Below, one piece after another: positions 8,265 through 17,307 of a stretch of DNA of 64,000 bases. Location: contig CAYPXY010000002.1 in assembly GCA_964414815.1 (NCBI GenBank), forward strand, positions 1-64,000. The letters run 5' to 3'. Under the pieces are notes generated by a model that saw only the letters and a program-made list of their open reading frames with translations, did not search any database and had not been told where the DNA came from. The position numbers and the translations under genes were made by a program. This DNA is from Mariniblastus sp964414815. Its GTDB lineage: Bacteria; Planctomycetota; Planctomycetia; Pirellulales; Pirellulaceae. How positions within the stretch are numbered: the first letter of the stretch is position 1; every line of letters starts with the position of its first letter.

Positions 8265-9311
8265 TTGAACACTCCATCTGATCATCTCGAAGCCGGCGCC
8301 GGCGCCTCTTCCAAAAAGTATCTCGTAACCGGCAGCGCAGGCTTTATCGCATCCCAGGTTGCTCGGCAGTTGCTCGAACAAGGCCATTCTGTTGTCGGTA
8401 TTGACAACCTGAACGACTACTACGATGTGTCGCTGAAGAACCATCGGGTCGAGCGACTGAACGCGCTCGGCCTTGCGTTGCGGTTAAACAACCACGAACG
8501 ATTTCAGTTTGTCAAACTGGATCTCGAAGATGTTGACGGTTTGCGGAAGCTGTTTGATGAGCATGCCTTTGATGGCGTGCTGAATCTGGCTGCGCGAGCC
8601 GGGGTTCGTTACAGCATGGAAAACCCGCATGTCTACATGACCACCAACGCCATGGGCAGCTTGAATTTGCTCGAAGAGATGCGGCAACGTGGCATCCGCA
8701 AATATGTGCTGGCATCGACATCGTCCTTGTATGCCGGCCAGCCAATGCCGTTTGTGGAGACCTTGGCCGTCAACACGCCGATTTCTCCATACGCTGCCTC
8801 GAAGAAAGCGGCCGAAGTCATGGCCTACACTTATCATTTTTTGTACAAGCTGGACGTTTCGATTTGCCGATACTTTACCGTCTATGGGCCAGCGGGGAGG
8901 CCGGACATGTGTATCTTTCGGTTTATCCAGTGGATCGATCAAGGCCACCCGATCGAACTTTTTGGCGATGGTTCGCAATCTCGCGATTTTACCTATGTCG
9001 ATGATATTGCTGCCGGAACGATTGCGGCGCTAAAACCCGTTGGTTATGAGATTTTCAATTTGGGGGGCGGAAAGCAGCCCATCACCCTGAACCTGGTGAT
9101 CGAAAAACTGGAAGCCATGCTCAACAAAAAAGCCATCATCGAAAACAGACCTTTCCATATCGCGGATATCAAGTCGACTTACGCCGATATCAGCAAGGCG
9201 TTGAATGTTCTTGGTTGGCAACCGAAAACTTCGTTGGACGAAGGCTTGGCCCACTGCGTAAAATGGTATCAGGAAAACCAGCCGTGGTCCTCCTCAATCA
9301 AGCTGCCTTGA
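8265..9311 (+). CDS. NAD-dependent epimerase, probably UDP-glucuronate 4-epimerase type
   Basis: This is a 348-residue extended short-chain dehydrogenase. The Rossmann motif is TGSAGFIASQV (about residues 24-34), the catalytic pair is YAASK (SPYAASKKAAEV), and the substrate region has RYFTVYGPAGRPDMC and DGSQSRDFTYVDD. YDVSLK after DNLNDYY is typical of UDP-glucuronate or UDP-galacturonate epimerases that supply uronic acids for capsule and exopolysaccharide. Start is a TTG at 8265 with CAGGAA a few bases upstream; no in-frame ATG lies before the Rossmann motif. It is divergent from the sugar transferase and upstream of the NusG-like gene on the same strand. Confidence 0.8.
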   Translation: MNTPSDHLEAGAGASSKKYLVTGSAGFIASQVARQLLEQGHSVVGIDNLNDYYDVSLKNHRVERLNALGLALRLNNHERFQFVKLDLEDVDGLRKLFDEHAFDGVLNLAARAGVRYSMENPHVYMTTNAMGSLNLLEEMRQRGIRKYVLASTSSLYAGQPMPFVETLAVNTPISPYAASKKAAEVMAYTYHFLYKLDVSICRYFTVYGPAGRPDMCIFRFIQWIDQGHPIELFGDGSQSRDFTYVDDIAAGTIAALKPVGYEIFNLGGGKQPITLNLVIEKLEAMLNKKAIIENRPFHIADIKSTYADISKALNVLGWQPKTSLDEGLAHCVKWYQENQPWSSSIKLP

Positions 9312-9377
9312 TTTCAGCGGCTCGTTGATTGCGCGTACTTGCACGGGTTTGCGACCTCCTCTTTCACGAATTGACCG

Positions 9378-9938
9378 ATGCCGATCCTGAAAAAAGAAAA
9401 CGATATGTATCCGGAATCGCTCTTTAGCGATCCGTTGATTTGCAACTCGGAAGTTCGAGATTGGTGGTGCCTCTACACGCGTTCGCGACAGGAGAAGGAG
9501 CTTGCTCGGCGGCTGACGGGGTTGAAAATTCCCCACTACGCGCCGATGATTCCCAAACGATACCGTTCGCCCAACGGCCGAATTCGCACTTCGTACATAC
9601 CGCTGTTTCCCAACTACGTTTTCTTTTTGGGAAATGAAGACGAACGCATGGATGCATTGGCCACGAATTGCATCTCGCGATGCACGAAAGTGACCGAACG
9701 GCAGCGGTTCATCGCCGACTTGCAACAGATTCAAAGTCTGATTGGGTCCGGCATCCCGATGACACCTGAGGGCCGCCTGGAAAAAGGAAATCGGGTTCGG
9801 ATCAAGAACGGTCCGTTCGCCGGTTACGAGGGCGTGGTCTTGCGCCGCGAAGGCAAAACACGATTCGTGTTGTCATTGCACTTTTTGCAAAAAGGCGTTT
9901 CCGTCGAAATGGACGAAGGATCGCTCGAGCCGATTTAG
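9378..9938 (+). CDS. NusG/RfaH-like specialised transcription antiterminator
   Basis: The 186-residue product combines an NGN domain (WWCLYTRSRQEKELARRL through YIPLFPNYVFF, about residues 30-85) with a C-terminal KOW domain (KGNRVRIKNGPFAGYEGVVL, about 138-157). Specialised NusG paralogues (RfaH, UpxY, LoaP) hold RNA polymerase in a pause-resistant state over long polysaccharide operons. Position beside the epimerase and other sugar genes supports that role here. A second possible start is the ATG at 9405. The stop overlaps the stop of the convergent pseG by three bases. No ops-like element was identified. Confidence 0.85.
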   Translation: MPILKKENDMYPESLFSDPLICNSEVRDWWCLYTRSRQEKELARRLTGLKIPHYAPMIPKRYRSPNGRIRTSYIPLFPNYVFFLGNEDERMDALATNCISRCTKVTERQRFIADLQQIQSLIGSGIPMTPEGRLEKGNRVRIKNGPFAGYEGVVLRREGKTRFVLSLHFLQKGVSVEMDEGSLEPI

Positions 9939-10984
9939 CGGCAATTGAGCAGCGCGTCCACCACCCGATTTGCGCCCTGACCGTCGATCAGTTTGCCAGC
10001 TCGATCCGATTGTGATTGGCGCAGCTCGCAATCGGTCAGCCATCGCCGAAGAGACTGTACCAACGGATCGTGGGACAAATTTTGAGCGTCTCCCAGGTGG
10101 ATGGCAATGCCTCGCTTTGAAAGCGCGCGAGCATTTGCTTCTTGATTCTGCGACAACACGATGACGGCTCGCGGCAGTCCAAACCGGCACATTTCCCAGT
10201 TGGTGCTTCCGCCAGCACAAATCGCAACATCCGCCCAGCGATACTGCTCCGCCATGTCGCGTACCTGGTGCAGAATCGTCAGGTTCGGGTTTGCTCCCCA
10301 ACGGGGCTCTTCGCGAAGCAAATCGATACCCCCCGCAATAACACGAACCTTCAGCTGGAGGTCCGGCATGGAATCCAGTGCATCGAGAATACGCAAAACC
10401 AGATCGTCAAAATCGGCGCCTCCCAAAGTGATGAGAACGTTCTGCGCGACTGGCTTTTGGGATGGGTGAGTCCCTTCTTCCAGGTGTCCATCGGTAAATT
10501 CATGCCGCAGCAAAACAAACTCCGGCCCCGCAAGCACTTTCGCTCCCGGTGCAAGCCGCCCGTAATTGATTTCATAGGACGCCAGATTCTGGTTCAGAAT
10601 CAGATCGGCGTCATAACGATCAAGATGTCCCCAATCATCGACGACCATCAGTGTTTTGCCGGACTGCTTGATGGTCTTCTGAAAATCCAGATCGAACGAG
10701 TATCCGTCGAGTACCACTGTATCGATTCCAAATTTTCGCGCCAGCTCAACTATTTCTGCGGCTCCTTGTTGCAGGGTTCTCGAGCCCAGCGGTTGAAAAA
10801 TACCGATTTCAGACTCGCAAAACAGATCGCGCAAGAAGGGGGGAAGCTCCAGGGTGATAAGGGCGGCTTCGCCACCGCGCCGGATCCACGCCTGTCCGAG
10901 GGCCAACATTCGCATCGCGTGTCCACCGCCAATCAAGGAGTTGGAGTCGGCTCGCATCAACAGTCTTCGCAGTGATGGGGGCAT
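9935..10984 (-). CDS. PseG-like UDP-2,4-diacetamido-trideoxy-altropyranose hydrolase
   Basis: The product is 349 residues. The N-terminus LLMRADSNSLIGGGHAMRML holds the GGH motif with the expected catalytic His (His22) of PseG, and the C-terminal half has GT-B-type nucleotide-binding features (ITLGGADF, CAGGSTNWEMCRFGLP). PseG removes UDP from the sugar nucleotide in pseudaminic acid synthesis, in the cytoplasm. It follows pseF and pseC on the same strand. The usual partners PseB, PseH and PseI are not in the window. A half copy of a CTGACAGACCGGGAGG repeat sits just upstream (about 11008-11025). Confidence 0.85.
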   Translation of the reverse strand: MPPSLRRLLMRADSNSLIGGGHAMRMLALGQAWIRRGGEAALITLELPPFLRDLFCESEIGIFQPLGSRTLQQGAAEIVELARKFGIDTVVLDGYSFDLDFQKTIKQSGKTLMVVDDWGHLDRYDADLILNQNLASYEINYGRLAPGAKVLAGPEFVLLRHEFTDGHLEEGTHPSQKPVAQNVLITLGGADFDDLVLRILDALDSMPDLQLKVRVIAGGIDLLREEPRWGANPNLTILHQVRDMAEQYRWADVAICAGGSTNWEMCRFGLPRAVIVLSQNQEANARALSKRGIAIHLGDAQNLSHDPLVQSLRRWLTDCELRQSQSDRAGKLIDGQGANRVVDALLNCR

Positions 10985-11047
10985 GGCGCTAGGTAGCTGA
11001 GTTGCTTCTGACAGACCGGGAGGTCCGTCGCCACGTCGGCGAGTGGT

Positions 11048-11746
11048 TCATGGCTGTTGGGTGTCCGATTGAGTTGTGAACATGCGCTCGGCGCGTTCCC
11101 AGTCTTCCAACGTGTCCAGATCCTGAACGCGGTGCCTTGGAATCACCAAGGGAATGGCAGCGGACGAAAAGATTCGATCCTGTGTTAACCAGGCTTCGGT
11201 CGTTCCCCAGTAAAACTGAGCCGCGTCATGGTAAACCTCCGGCAAATCCTGGGATCGCACCAGTTCATGATCGGGCCAAACCATTTTCAGTCGATTCGTT
11301 TCAATAGTCAGCCCGCGAAAAACGGAATACGGGAAGGTGGTGACTGGAACGACAAACTGGCCGGAAGGATCGTTCGTCAAGATTTCCAGGCCCCGAATCA
11401 AATCATGGCTGCAGATAAACGGAGCCGTGGCGTAGATGCAGCACACAAAATCAACGGCATGTCCTTGCTGAAAAAGCCAGTTCACCGCGTGACGAACGAC
11501 CGGGACCGTTGGCGTAAAATCATCCGCTAATTCGGTCGGTCGAATAAAAGGAACTTCCGCTCCCGCCGCCCGGGCGACCTGGGCAATGTCGGTCGAATCC
11601 GTGGATACGATCACCCGGTCAAAAACGTCCGCGAGACGGGCTTGTTCAATCGAATACTCGATGACAGGCCGCCCGCAAAACGGACGGATATTTTTTTGGG
11701 TGATTCGCTTGCTACCGCTGCGGGCGGGTAGGATGGCAATGTTCAT
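11048..11746 (-). CDS. PseF-like pseudaminic acid cytidylyltransferase
   Basis: The 232-residue product belongs to the CMP-NeuA/KdsB-type nucleotidyltransferases: MNIAILPARSGSKRITQKNI is the CTP-binding signature, followed by GRPVIEYSIEQA, STDSTDIAQVARAAGAEVPF and a DLDTLEDW C-terminal motif. PseF activates pseudaminic acid with CTP before transfer to a glycan or protein. The ATG at 11746 is preferred over a TTG one codon earlier. It begins six bases after the stop of pseC, so the two are probably co-translated, and pseG follows about 60 bases after its end. Confidence 0.85.
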   Translation of the reverse strand: MNIAILPARSGSKRITQKNIRPFCGRPVIEYSIEQARLADVFDRVIVSTDSTDIAQVARAAGAEVPFIRPTELADDFTPTVPVVRHAVNWLFQQGHAVDFVCCIYATAPFICSHDLIRGLEILTNDPSGQFVVPVTTFPYSVFRGLTIETNRLKMVWPDHELVRSQDLPEVYHDAAQFYWGTTEAWLTQDRIFSSAAIPLVIPRHRVQDLDTLEDWERAERMFTTQSDTQQP

Positions 11747-11752
11747 CAAGGG

Positions 11753-12985
11753 TTACAGCGTGGATCGTTTTGCGACAGGAACGTTGAAGTGAGGTTTTCG
11801 CTGTGTCGTCAACGCAAGGACATTCGAGATTACGAACTGAACTTCCTCATCCGAGAGTGATGGATAGAGAGGCAGACAGATGGCGTACTGATAAAACCGT
11901 TCGGCATTCGGACATTTGCCTGCGGAGTATCCGTATTGCTGTCGATACCAGGGTTGCAGGTGAACTGGAATGTACATCACATGAGCCTGGATTCCGGCCG
12001 CCGCGAGTTGGTTCATCCACTCAATACGGCTGACCCCCAATGCATCGAAGTCCACCTGGATCGTGTAGAGATGCCAGGCGGTAACGGATCGCTCGTTCTC
12101 GTTGCGCAACGCCGGAATCCGGATTCGCGGGTGATTTGAAAAAGCCTGATTGTAGGCCGATACGATCTCGCGACGGCGATGGAGCATTTGATCGAGCCGC
12201 CTCAGTTGGCTCAGGCCCAAGGCACACTGGAAGTCCGTGATGCGATAGTTGTAACCCAAATGATGCATTTCGTAGTACCAGCTTCCCGACGGATCCAGTT
12301 CAGTCGATCCCAAGCCGACATACTGATTCGAATCGCGCGTGATGCCATGCGTCCGGAGCTGTCTGGCAAGCCGAGCATATTCTTCGTTTTGGGTAACCAG
12401 CATGCCACCCTCGCCGGTCGTGAAATTTTTGACGGGGTGGAAACTGAAAGTGGTCAAGTCGGCCCAGGGGTGCCCGCCGATTTTGTAGAACGTTCCATCC
12501 GCTTCAATCGCACCACCGACGGCGTGACAAGCATCTTCAATGACGACCGCTCCTTTTGCTTTCGCAATCTGGCAAATCGACTTCATATCTGCCGATCCGC
12601 CCGCGTAGTGAACCGCAACGACGGCCTTCGTATCGGGCTGCCAGGATTCAGCAAGCGATTTTGGGCAAAGATTGTATGTCAACGGATCCACATCGACAAA
12701 ATCCGGCGTGGCGCCCACAAACGCAGCCGCATTGGCGGAGGCCAGAAACGTATTGGGGGACGTAACGACACGATCTCCTTGACCAATCTCTGCGACCAGC
12801 ATCGCCAGATGAAGTGCGGCCGTTCCATTACAAACCGCGATGGCATGTCGGGCGCCGACATACTCCGCAAAGGCCTCTTCAAATTGCTCCGCGACCGGCC
12901 CTGTGGTAATCAGATCGCCCCGAAGCGACGCTGAAACCCATTGAATATCCTCTTCAGTGACAGACTGGCGACCATAGTAGAGCAT
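11753..12985 (-). CDS. PseC-like UDP-4-amino-sugar transaminase
   Basis: The product is a 410-residue DegT/DnrJ/EryC1 aminotransferase using pyridoxal phosphate. MLYYGRQSVTEEDI at the start, SPNTFLASANAA, the cofactor Asp region VIEDACHAVGG and the Schiff-base Lys186 in FHPVKNFTTGEGG match PseC, which aminates the 4-keto sugar in pseudaminic acid synthesis. The start is the ATG at 12985; a TTG at 12994 would overlap the gmd stop. The gene begins five bases after gmd ends, so gmd, pseC, pseF and pseG appear to be one transcription unit. The 4,6-dehydratase PseB that makes its substrate is absent here. Confidence 0.88.
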   Translation of the reverse strand: MLYYGRQSVTEEDIQWVSASLRGDLITTGPVAEQFEEAFAEYVGARHAIAVCNGTAALHLAMLVAEIGQGDRVVTSPNTFLASANAAAFVGATPDFVDVDPLTYNLCPKSLAESWQPDTKAVVAVHYAGGSADMKSICQIAKAKGAVVIEDACHAVGGAIEADGTFYKIGGHPWADLTTFSFHPVKNFTTGEGGMLVTQNEEYARLARQLRTHGITRDSNQYVGLGSTELDPSGSWYYEMHHLGYNYRITDFQCALGLSQLRRLDQMLHRRREIVSAYNQAFSNHPRIRIPALRNENERSVTAWHLYTIQVDFDALGVSRIEWMNQLAAAGIQAHVMYIPVHLQPWYRQQYGYSAGKCPNAERFYQYAICLPLYPSLSDEEVQFVISNVLALTTQRKPHFNVPVAKRSTL

Positions 12986-12990
12986 GTCAA

Positions 12991-14010
12991 TCAACTCAAT
13001 CGCATGGCTTCTCGTGCGGCTTCTTTCTCCGCCAACATCAAATCGGAATCGACCATGATACGGGCAAGCTGCTCACAGTCCGTTTTCGGTTCCCAACCCA
13101 ATTCTCGTTTGGCCTTAGAATAATCTCCCAGCAGCAAGTTGACTTCGGTTGGCCGGAAATATCGTTCGTCGATTTCGACGTGCTTTCGCCAGTCCAGATC
13201 AAGACAGCCGAACGTGTAGTCCAGAAACTGGCGAATCGTTTGGGTTTGTCCGGTTGCCAGCACAAAATCGTCGGGTTGGGAGTGTTGCAGCATCCTCCAC
13301 ATCCCTTCCACATAATCTTTCGCGTAACCCCAGTCCCGTTGCGCGTCCAGATTCCCCAAGAACAGTTTGTTCTGTAAACCCATTTTGATCCGAGTCGCCG
13401 CACGAGTAATCTTGCGAGTCACAAAAGTCTCCCCGCGACGGGGCGACTCATGATTGAACAGGATACCGTTGGTCGCGAACAGATCGTAGGCTTGACGATA
13501 GTTGACGGTTTGGTGAAACGCATAGACCTTCGCACAGGCGTAGGGGCTTTGCGGACGAAACGGAGTCAGTTCATTTTGGGGTGACTCGACCACATCGCCG
13601 TACATTTCCGACGAAGAAGCTTGGTAAACGCGAACTTCCTTGGCTTTGTTGAGCTGACGAGCGGCCTCGAGAACATTCAGCGCACCCGCACCGACGACTT
13701 GCATGGTGTAAGCCGGCGCATCGAAGGAAACCCGCACATGCGATTGAGCACCCAGGTTATAAATTTCGTCCGGCCCAACGTCGAGAACCAGATTCGTCAA
13801 ATTCTGGCCGTCGGTCAAGTCGCCATAGTGCAGAAAAAGTCGGGCGTCGCTTTCGTGCGGATCGCGATAGACGTGATCAATGCGTTTGGTGTTGAAGCTG
13901 CTGCTTCGCCGAACGATGCCGTGGACTTCGTATCCTTTTTCCAGTAGCAGTTCCGCAAGATAAGAACCGTCTTGTCCGGTGATTCCTGTGATGAGCGCTT
14001 TTCGTGTCAT
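12991..14010 (-). CDS. gmd: GDP-mannose 4,6-dehydratase
   Basis: The 339-residue extended short-chain dehydrogenase opens with TRKALITGITGQDGSYLAELL, the Gmd signature NADP-binding loop. It keeps GIVRRSSSFNT and RIDHVY, SSSEMYGDVVESPQNE, the catalytic YACAK, and the NHESPRRGETFVTRKI motif specific to GDP-mannose dehydratases. It converts GDP-mannose to GDP-4-keto-6-deoxymannose, the first step to GDP-L-fucose and related deoxysugars. The second enzyme, GDP-fucose synthase, lies upstream on the same strand across a 428-base repeat-filled gap. pseC follows immediately. Confidence 0.95.
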   Translation of the reverse strand: MTRKALITGITGQDGSYLAELLLEKGYEVHGIVRRSSSFNTKRIDHVYRDPHESDARLFLHYGDLTDGQNLTNLVLDVGPDEIYNLGAQSHVRVSFDAPAYTMQVVGAGALNVLEAARQLNKAKEVRVYQASSSEMYGDVVESPQNELTPFRPQSPYACAKVYAFHQTVNYRQAYDLFATNGILFNHESPRRGETFVTRKITRAATRIKMGLQNKLFLGNLDAQRDWGYAKDYVEGMWRMLQHSQPDDFVLATGQTQTIRQFLDYTFGCLDLDWRKHVEIDERYFRPTEVNLLLGDYSKAKRELGWEPKTDCEQLARIMVDSDLMLAEKEAAREAMRLS

Positions 14011-14032
14011 TGAACTTGGGTTCAGATAAAAT

Positions 14033-14429
14033 GGTTAACCGTTCACGGGAAAGGGAATCGTTTAGCCTCTATGGAGTGCGGGACTCTTGTACCGCTATCG
14101 TTTCTATGGTTTTGGACGGTTTCAACCACCGATGAAATCCAGATATCCAAAGCGGTACAAGAGTCCCGCACTCCATAAATAGAACGTACTGTAATGCCGA
14201 AACCGCTCGATCAGCAACCCCCAAAGGCGCGCCGGGCGCCGGATTGCGGGTATTTTATGGGGAGGCAGGTTGATTACGGAGGCTGCACCCTGCCGTCGCG
14301 CCTGCGCCGACCACCCCTCGATCTTCCTGCATCCATCACTGGCGGATCAGCTACTTAAGGTAACTCCAAACCACTTACGGTCGGCTTCGGCTTGCGGCTA
14401 AACAGATCGGCTTGGCGTGAACGGTTGCC
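14033..14429. repeat. Composite repeat element between gmd and the fucose synthase gene
   Basis: The gap is almost wholly repeat DNA. Its ends are related inverted copies of a GGTAACCGTTCACG-like word (about 14033-14047 and 14416-14429). Inside are a perfect 27-bp inverted repeat (14070-14096 against 14151-14177, containing TATGGAGTGCGGGACTC) and a 144-bp block (14260-14403) that reappears inverted at 49950-50093. No gene is visible. Confidence 0.75.
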
Positions 14430-14438
14430 ATCCTTTCT

Positions 14439-15395
14439 TCACCGTTCGCGTACCCCGCCTGCGGCCAATTCAGCCAGAAAATCCTGATAGGTCTGGGCCA
14501 ATCCGGTTCGCAGGTCGATTTTCGGCGACCAGCCCGTTGCTGAAATTCGGCGGATGTCGGTGCGTTTGACCGGAGTGCCGTCCGGTTTTTCTGGATCCGT
14601 CTGGATGTCACCTTCAAATCCAGTAATGTCTGCAATCAACTGAGCCAATTCCAGGATCGTGACGTCCGTTCCCGTTCCCACATTGACGAGATCAGGCGGA
14701 TTCTCGAGTTCACACAAATGCAGCAGCCCATCCGCCAAGTCATCCACGTGCAAAAATTCCCGGCGAGGAGTTCCCGTTCCCCAGATTTTCAGTGACTTCG
14801 CCTGTCCGACTTTGGCTTCATGAAATCGACGGATGAGCGCCGGAATCACGTGTGAATGTTCAGGGTGGTAGTTGTCGCCCGGCCCGTACAAATTGCTGGG
14901 CATCGCCGAGTGAAACAGCACTCCGTATTCGGTTCGATAGTGCTGACACATTTTCAAGCCAGCGATTTTCGCCAAGGCATAGGCTTCGTTGGTCGTTTCT
15001 AGCGGACCGGTCAGCAAGCTGTCTTCCGAGATCGGCTGGGGGGCCATGCGGGGATAAATGCAAGTGCTTCCCAGAAATAAAAACCGCTCAACGCCCGATC
15101 GAAAGGCCGCCTCGATCGAGTTGGCTGCCATCATCAGATTGTCGTAGAGGAACTGAGCCGGATACTGGTTGTTGGCGAGAATGCCACCGACTTTAGCTGC
15201 GGCAAAGATGACCAGCTCTGGATGGTGTTCGCGATAGAATGCCTGAACCTCCGATTGGTTTTTCAGATCCAGTTCCCGCCGGCTTTTCAGGATCAGCCCG
15301 GAATGTCCACGATGCGTCAAAGCCCGCACCACTGCCTGGCCAACCATTCCTTGATGTCCGGCAACGTAAATTTTTTTCAATGAGAGAGCAGGCAT
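14439..15395 (-). CDS. fcl: GDP-L-fucose synthase
   Basis: The 318-residue product has the NADPH loop AGHQGMVGQAVVRAL, the FAAAKVGGILANNQYPAQF motif unique to GDP-fucose synthases, STCIYPRMAPQPISEDSLL, and the catalytic YALAK. It carries out the 3,5-epimerisation and 4-reduction that turn GDP-4-keto-6-deoxymannose into GDP-L-fucose in the cytoplasm. Gmd, its pathway partner, lies downstream on the same strand, separated by a composite repeat. The ATG at 15395 is the only start near the Rossmann motif. The 280 bases upstream hold nothing I can name. Confidence 0.93.
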   Translation of the reverse strand: MPALSLKKIYVAGHQGMVGQAVVRALTHRGHSGLILKSRRELDLKNQSEVQAFYREHHPELVIFAAAKVGGILANNQYPAQFLYDNLMMAANSIEAAFRSGVERFLFLGSTCIYPRMAPQPISEDSLLTGPLETTNEAYALAKIAGLKMCQHYRTEYGVLFHSAMPSNLYGPGDNYHPEHSHVIPALIRRFHEAKVGQAKSLKIWGTGTPRREFLHVDDLADGLLHLCELENPPDLVNVGTGTDVTILELAQLIADITGFEGDIQTDPEKPDGTPVKRTDIRRISATGWSPKIDLRTGLAQTYQDFLAELAAGGVRER

Positions 15396-15677
15396 GTTGG
15401 AGATTGAGAGCAGAAGTCAGGGATGGCTTCCTGTGGGTTTGAATGCCAGTTGGGTTGATTCTTTCCCTCGCGGCCGCTATCGGCCATTTCCACCGAGACC
15501 AGCAAGTCTGAAAGTGCCAATCGACAGTGAGATAGAGGATAGTACAGGTTTTCAACTCTGAACACCCAGTGAGTATACTCGGATTGGTTCGAACCCCATC
15601 TTTCGACACTCTGCTTTTGAGTGTATGTTTTTTCACGCAATTGCCGCCCATTATGGCACCGTGATCGTACGTAGCTG

Positions 15678-16790
15678 TCAAGGACGAATGCCACCGTCAT
15701 CCCACCAGCGGGCCTTATAGATGCGGGCTCCGGGAAAGCGCAGGACGCGATCGTCCGGGAGGAGTCGGACTTCATCCGTCCACCAGGATTCGGTGGCGCG
15801 AACGAGCGCGATGCTGGGGCCGTTGGGCGAGATGGCTTTCACCTTGTCGAGTTTCTTCCAAAGTTCGAGGTTCGGGGAAGCGTTTGGCGTATAGCGCCAA
15901 ATGTGGTGGGCGTCAGTGAGGAGGAAGGCAGTCGTGTCCGGCAGCGGAGAAAGGTCGTGACCGCCATTGCGGGCATGGTTGGGAGCATCCTCCATGACGG
16001 GTAGAGGGATGGGATCCGAGGGGCTCAGTTTTCCATCTCGGAGTTCGAAAACGTGAAGATGCAGGCTGCCAAGAACAAGCAGTCGTTCGGAAGATGGATC
16101 CCAGGTGGCACCGTGAGCACTCTCAACGGTGTGGCGGGCAACTTCCTCTCGGTCGGCTCCGTAGTGGACAAGCAAGTTGCCAGTACTGGAGGCGACGACC
16201 AAAGAGTCGTCCGTCAGAGAGGCGACCGAGTGGGGATTGCCGCCTGGTTCGGCATACCAGATGCATCGCAGTTCAGGCAAAGCGATGAGCGCCACGCCGC
16301 CACCACTGGCGCAAACAATGAGATGCTTTCCGTCGCGTGAGGGTTTCACATCGGTCGGGTGAGAGAAGAGTTTTTTTTGGTCGTTCGGGATCCCCGGATC
16401 GTCCGCTGGCACCCAAGCCCATCGGCGGATCGGATCCTTGCCGGAAATATCCCAAGCGGAAATTTCTGGCACGGCCTGGTCGCAAAGGAGAAGTAGAGTT
16501 TCGGCAGCAACCGGAGTTGCTGCCATACTCAACAGAACTCCGCCGTACCACCACTGCAGAATCCTTCGACCGTTGAGCGCCGCCAGAATTACCTTTGCCA
16601 ACGATGCCAACACCGTTGAGACGAATAAAAAAACTGCCCGGATTTTAGTATCGCTCCAACGGGCATTCATCTCCGTTACCGTATCGAGGAGGGCATGGTA
16701 CACTGCCACGCGACTATCTGATTCAGATTGCGATGTACCTTGGGCGGCAGTCCTGGTGTCAGTTGGAGATTGGAATGTGAGGACAGTCAT
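15678..16790 (-). CDS. DUF6528-like secreted beta-propeller-type protein
   Basis: The product is 370 residues. After an unusual 90-residue leader with hydrophobic stretches (about residues 50-72 and 80-95, the latter ending in an AETLLLL cleavage-like site), the mature part begins CDQAVPEISAWDIS and repeats strand patterns ending in Trp (RRWAW, IWYAEPGG, HIWRYTP). This pattern resembles proteins annotated as DUF6528, common in planctomycetes, with a propeller-like fold and unknown role. A shorter product starting at the second hydrophobic stretch would have a normal signal peptide, so the real start may lie well inside the frame. No operon partner. Confidence 0.65.
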   Translation of the reverse strand: MTVLTFQSPTDTRTAAQGTSQSESDSRVAVYHALLDTVTEMNARWSDTKIRAVFLFVSTVLASLAKVILAALNGRRILQWWYGGVLLSMAATPVAAETLLLLCDQAVPEISAWDISGKDPIRRWAWVPADDPGIPNDQKKLFSHPTDVKPSRDGKHLIVCASGGGVALIALPELRCIWYAEPGGNPHSVASLTDDSLVVASSTGNLLVHYGADREEVARHTVESAHGATWDPSSERLLVLGSLHLHVFELRDGKLSPSDPIPLPVMEDAPNHARNGGHDLSPLPDTTAFLLTDAHHIWRYTPNASPNLELWKKLDKVKAISPNGPSIALVRATESWWTDEVRLLPDDRVLRFPGARIYKARWWDDGGIRP

Positions 16791-16937
16791 GGCGTATTCC
16801 AGATATAGAAATGCTTGTTAGGGTTAAAACGAGGATGGAAGTCAGTGGATTTGGGCTAGTATGGATTAAATTTTCATGGAGAATGAGTTTACCCGATTGC
16901 GGTATGGAAAGGTTACCAATAACCGTTCACGTGCACT

Positions 16938-17240
16938 TTAGGGAACAAAGGACATGCACTTTATGACCTTTGGCAAGTGCCAGTCCTTTGTGGTGTGCCT
17001 TCTCGCACGACAACGACAATATCGAGCTGGCATATACATAGCGGCGAGTCATTTCCGCACTCCAAATAACCATAGAACCATGGCGGTGAATCTTCACCGC
17101 ACTCCATAAAGCCATGACCAACGGGCCAAAGGACAGGCACCTGAGGATGTGCTAGCATGGCTGGCTGGACAGGTGCCTGTCCTTTGTCGCGCTCTTCTTT
17201 GTCGCGCTCTTCTTTGTCGCGCTTTGTCCTTTGTCGCGTA
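16938..17240. repeat. Mixed repeat block
   Basis: The block contains CAAAGGACATGCACTT words (about 16945), two AGCGG...CGCACTCC hairpin units (about 17038-17065 and 17082-17106), a long palindromic element bounded by GGACAGGCACCTGAGG and GGACAGGTGCCTGTCC (about 17131-17185), and a short tandem TTTGTCGCGCTCTTC (about 17185-17235). All but the last recur elsewhere in the window. No gene is supported between 16791 and 17307. Confidence 0.7.
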
Positions 17241-17307
17241 ATTCGACGATCACACATTTGGCCCGTCGCCAGGTGATCCTGGACGTTCGTCGTGATACAA
17301 TGATGCG

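Noticed and set aside
15575..15610. GGTTCGAACCCC resembling a tRNA T-loop
   Set aside because: No matching stem, anticodon arm or acceptor stem can be formed around it.
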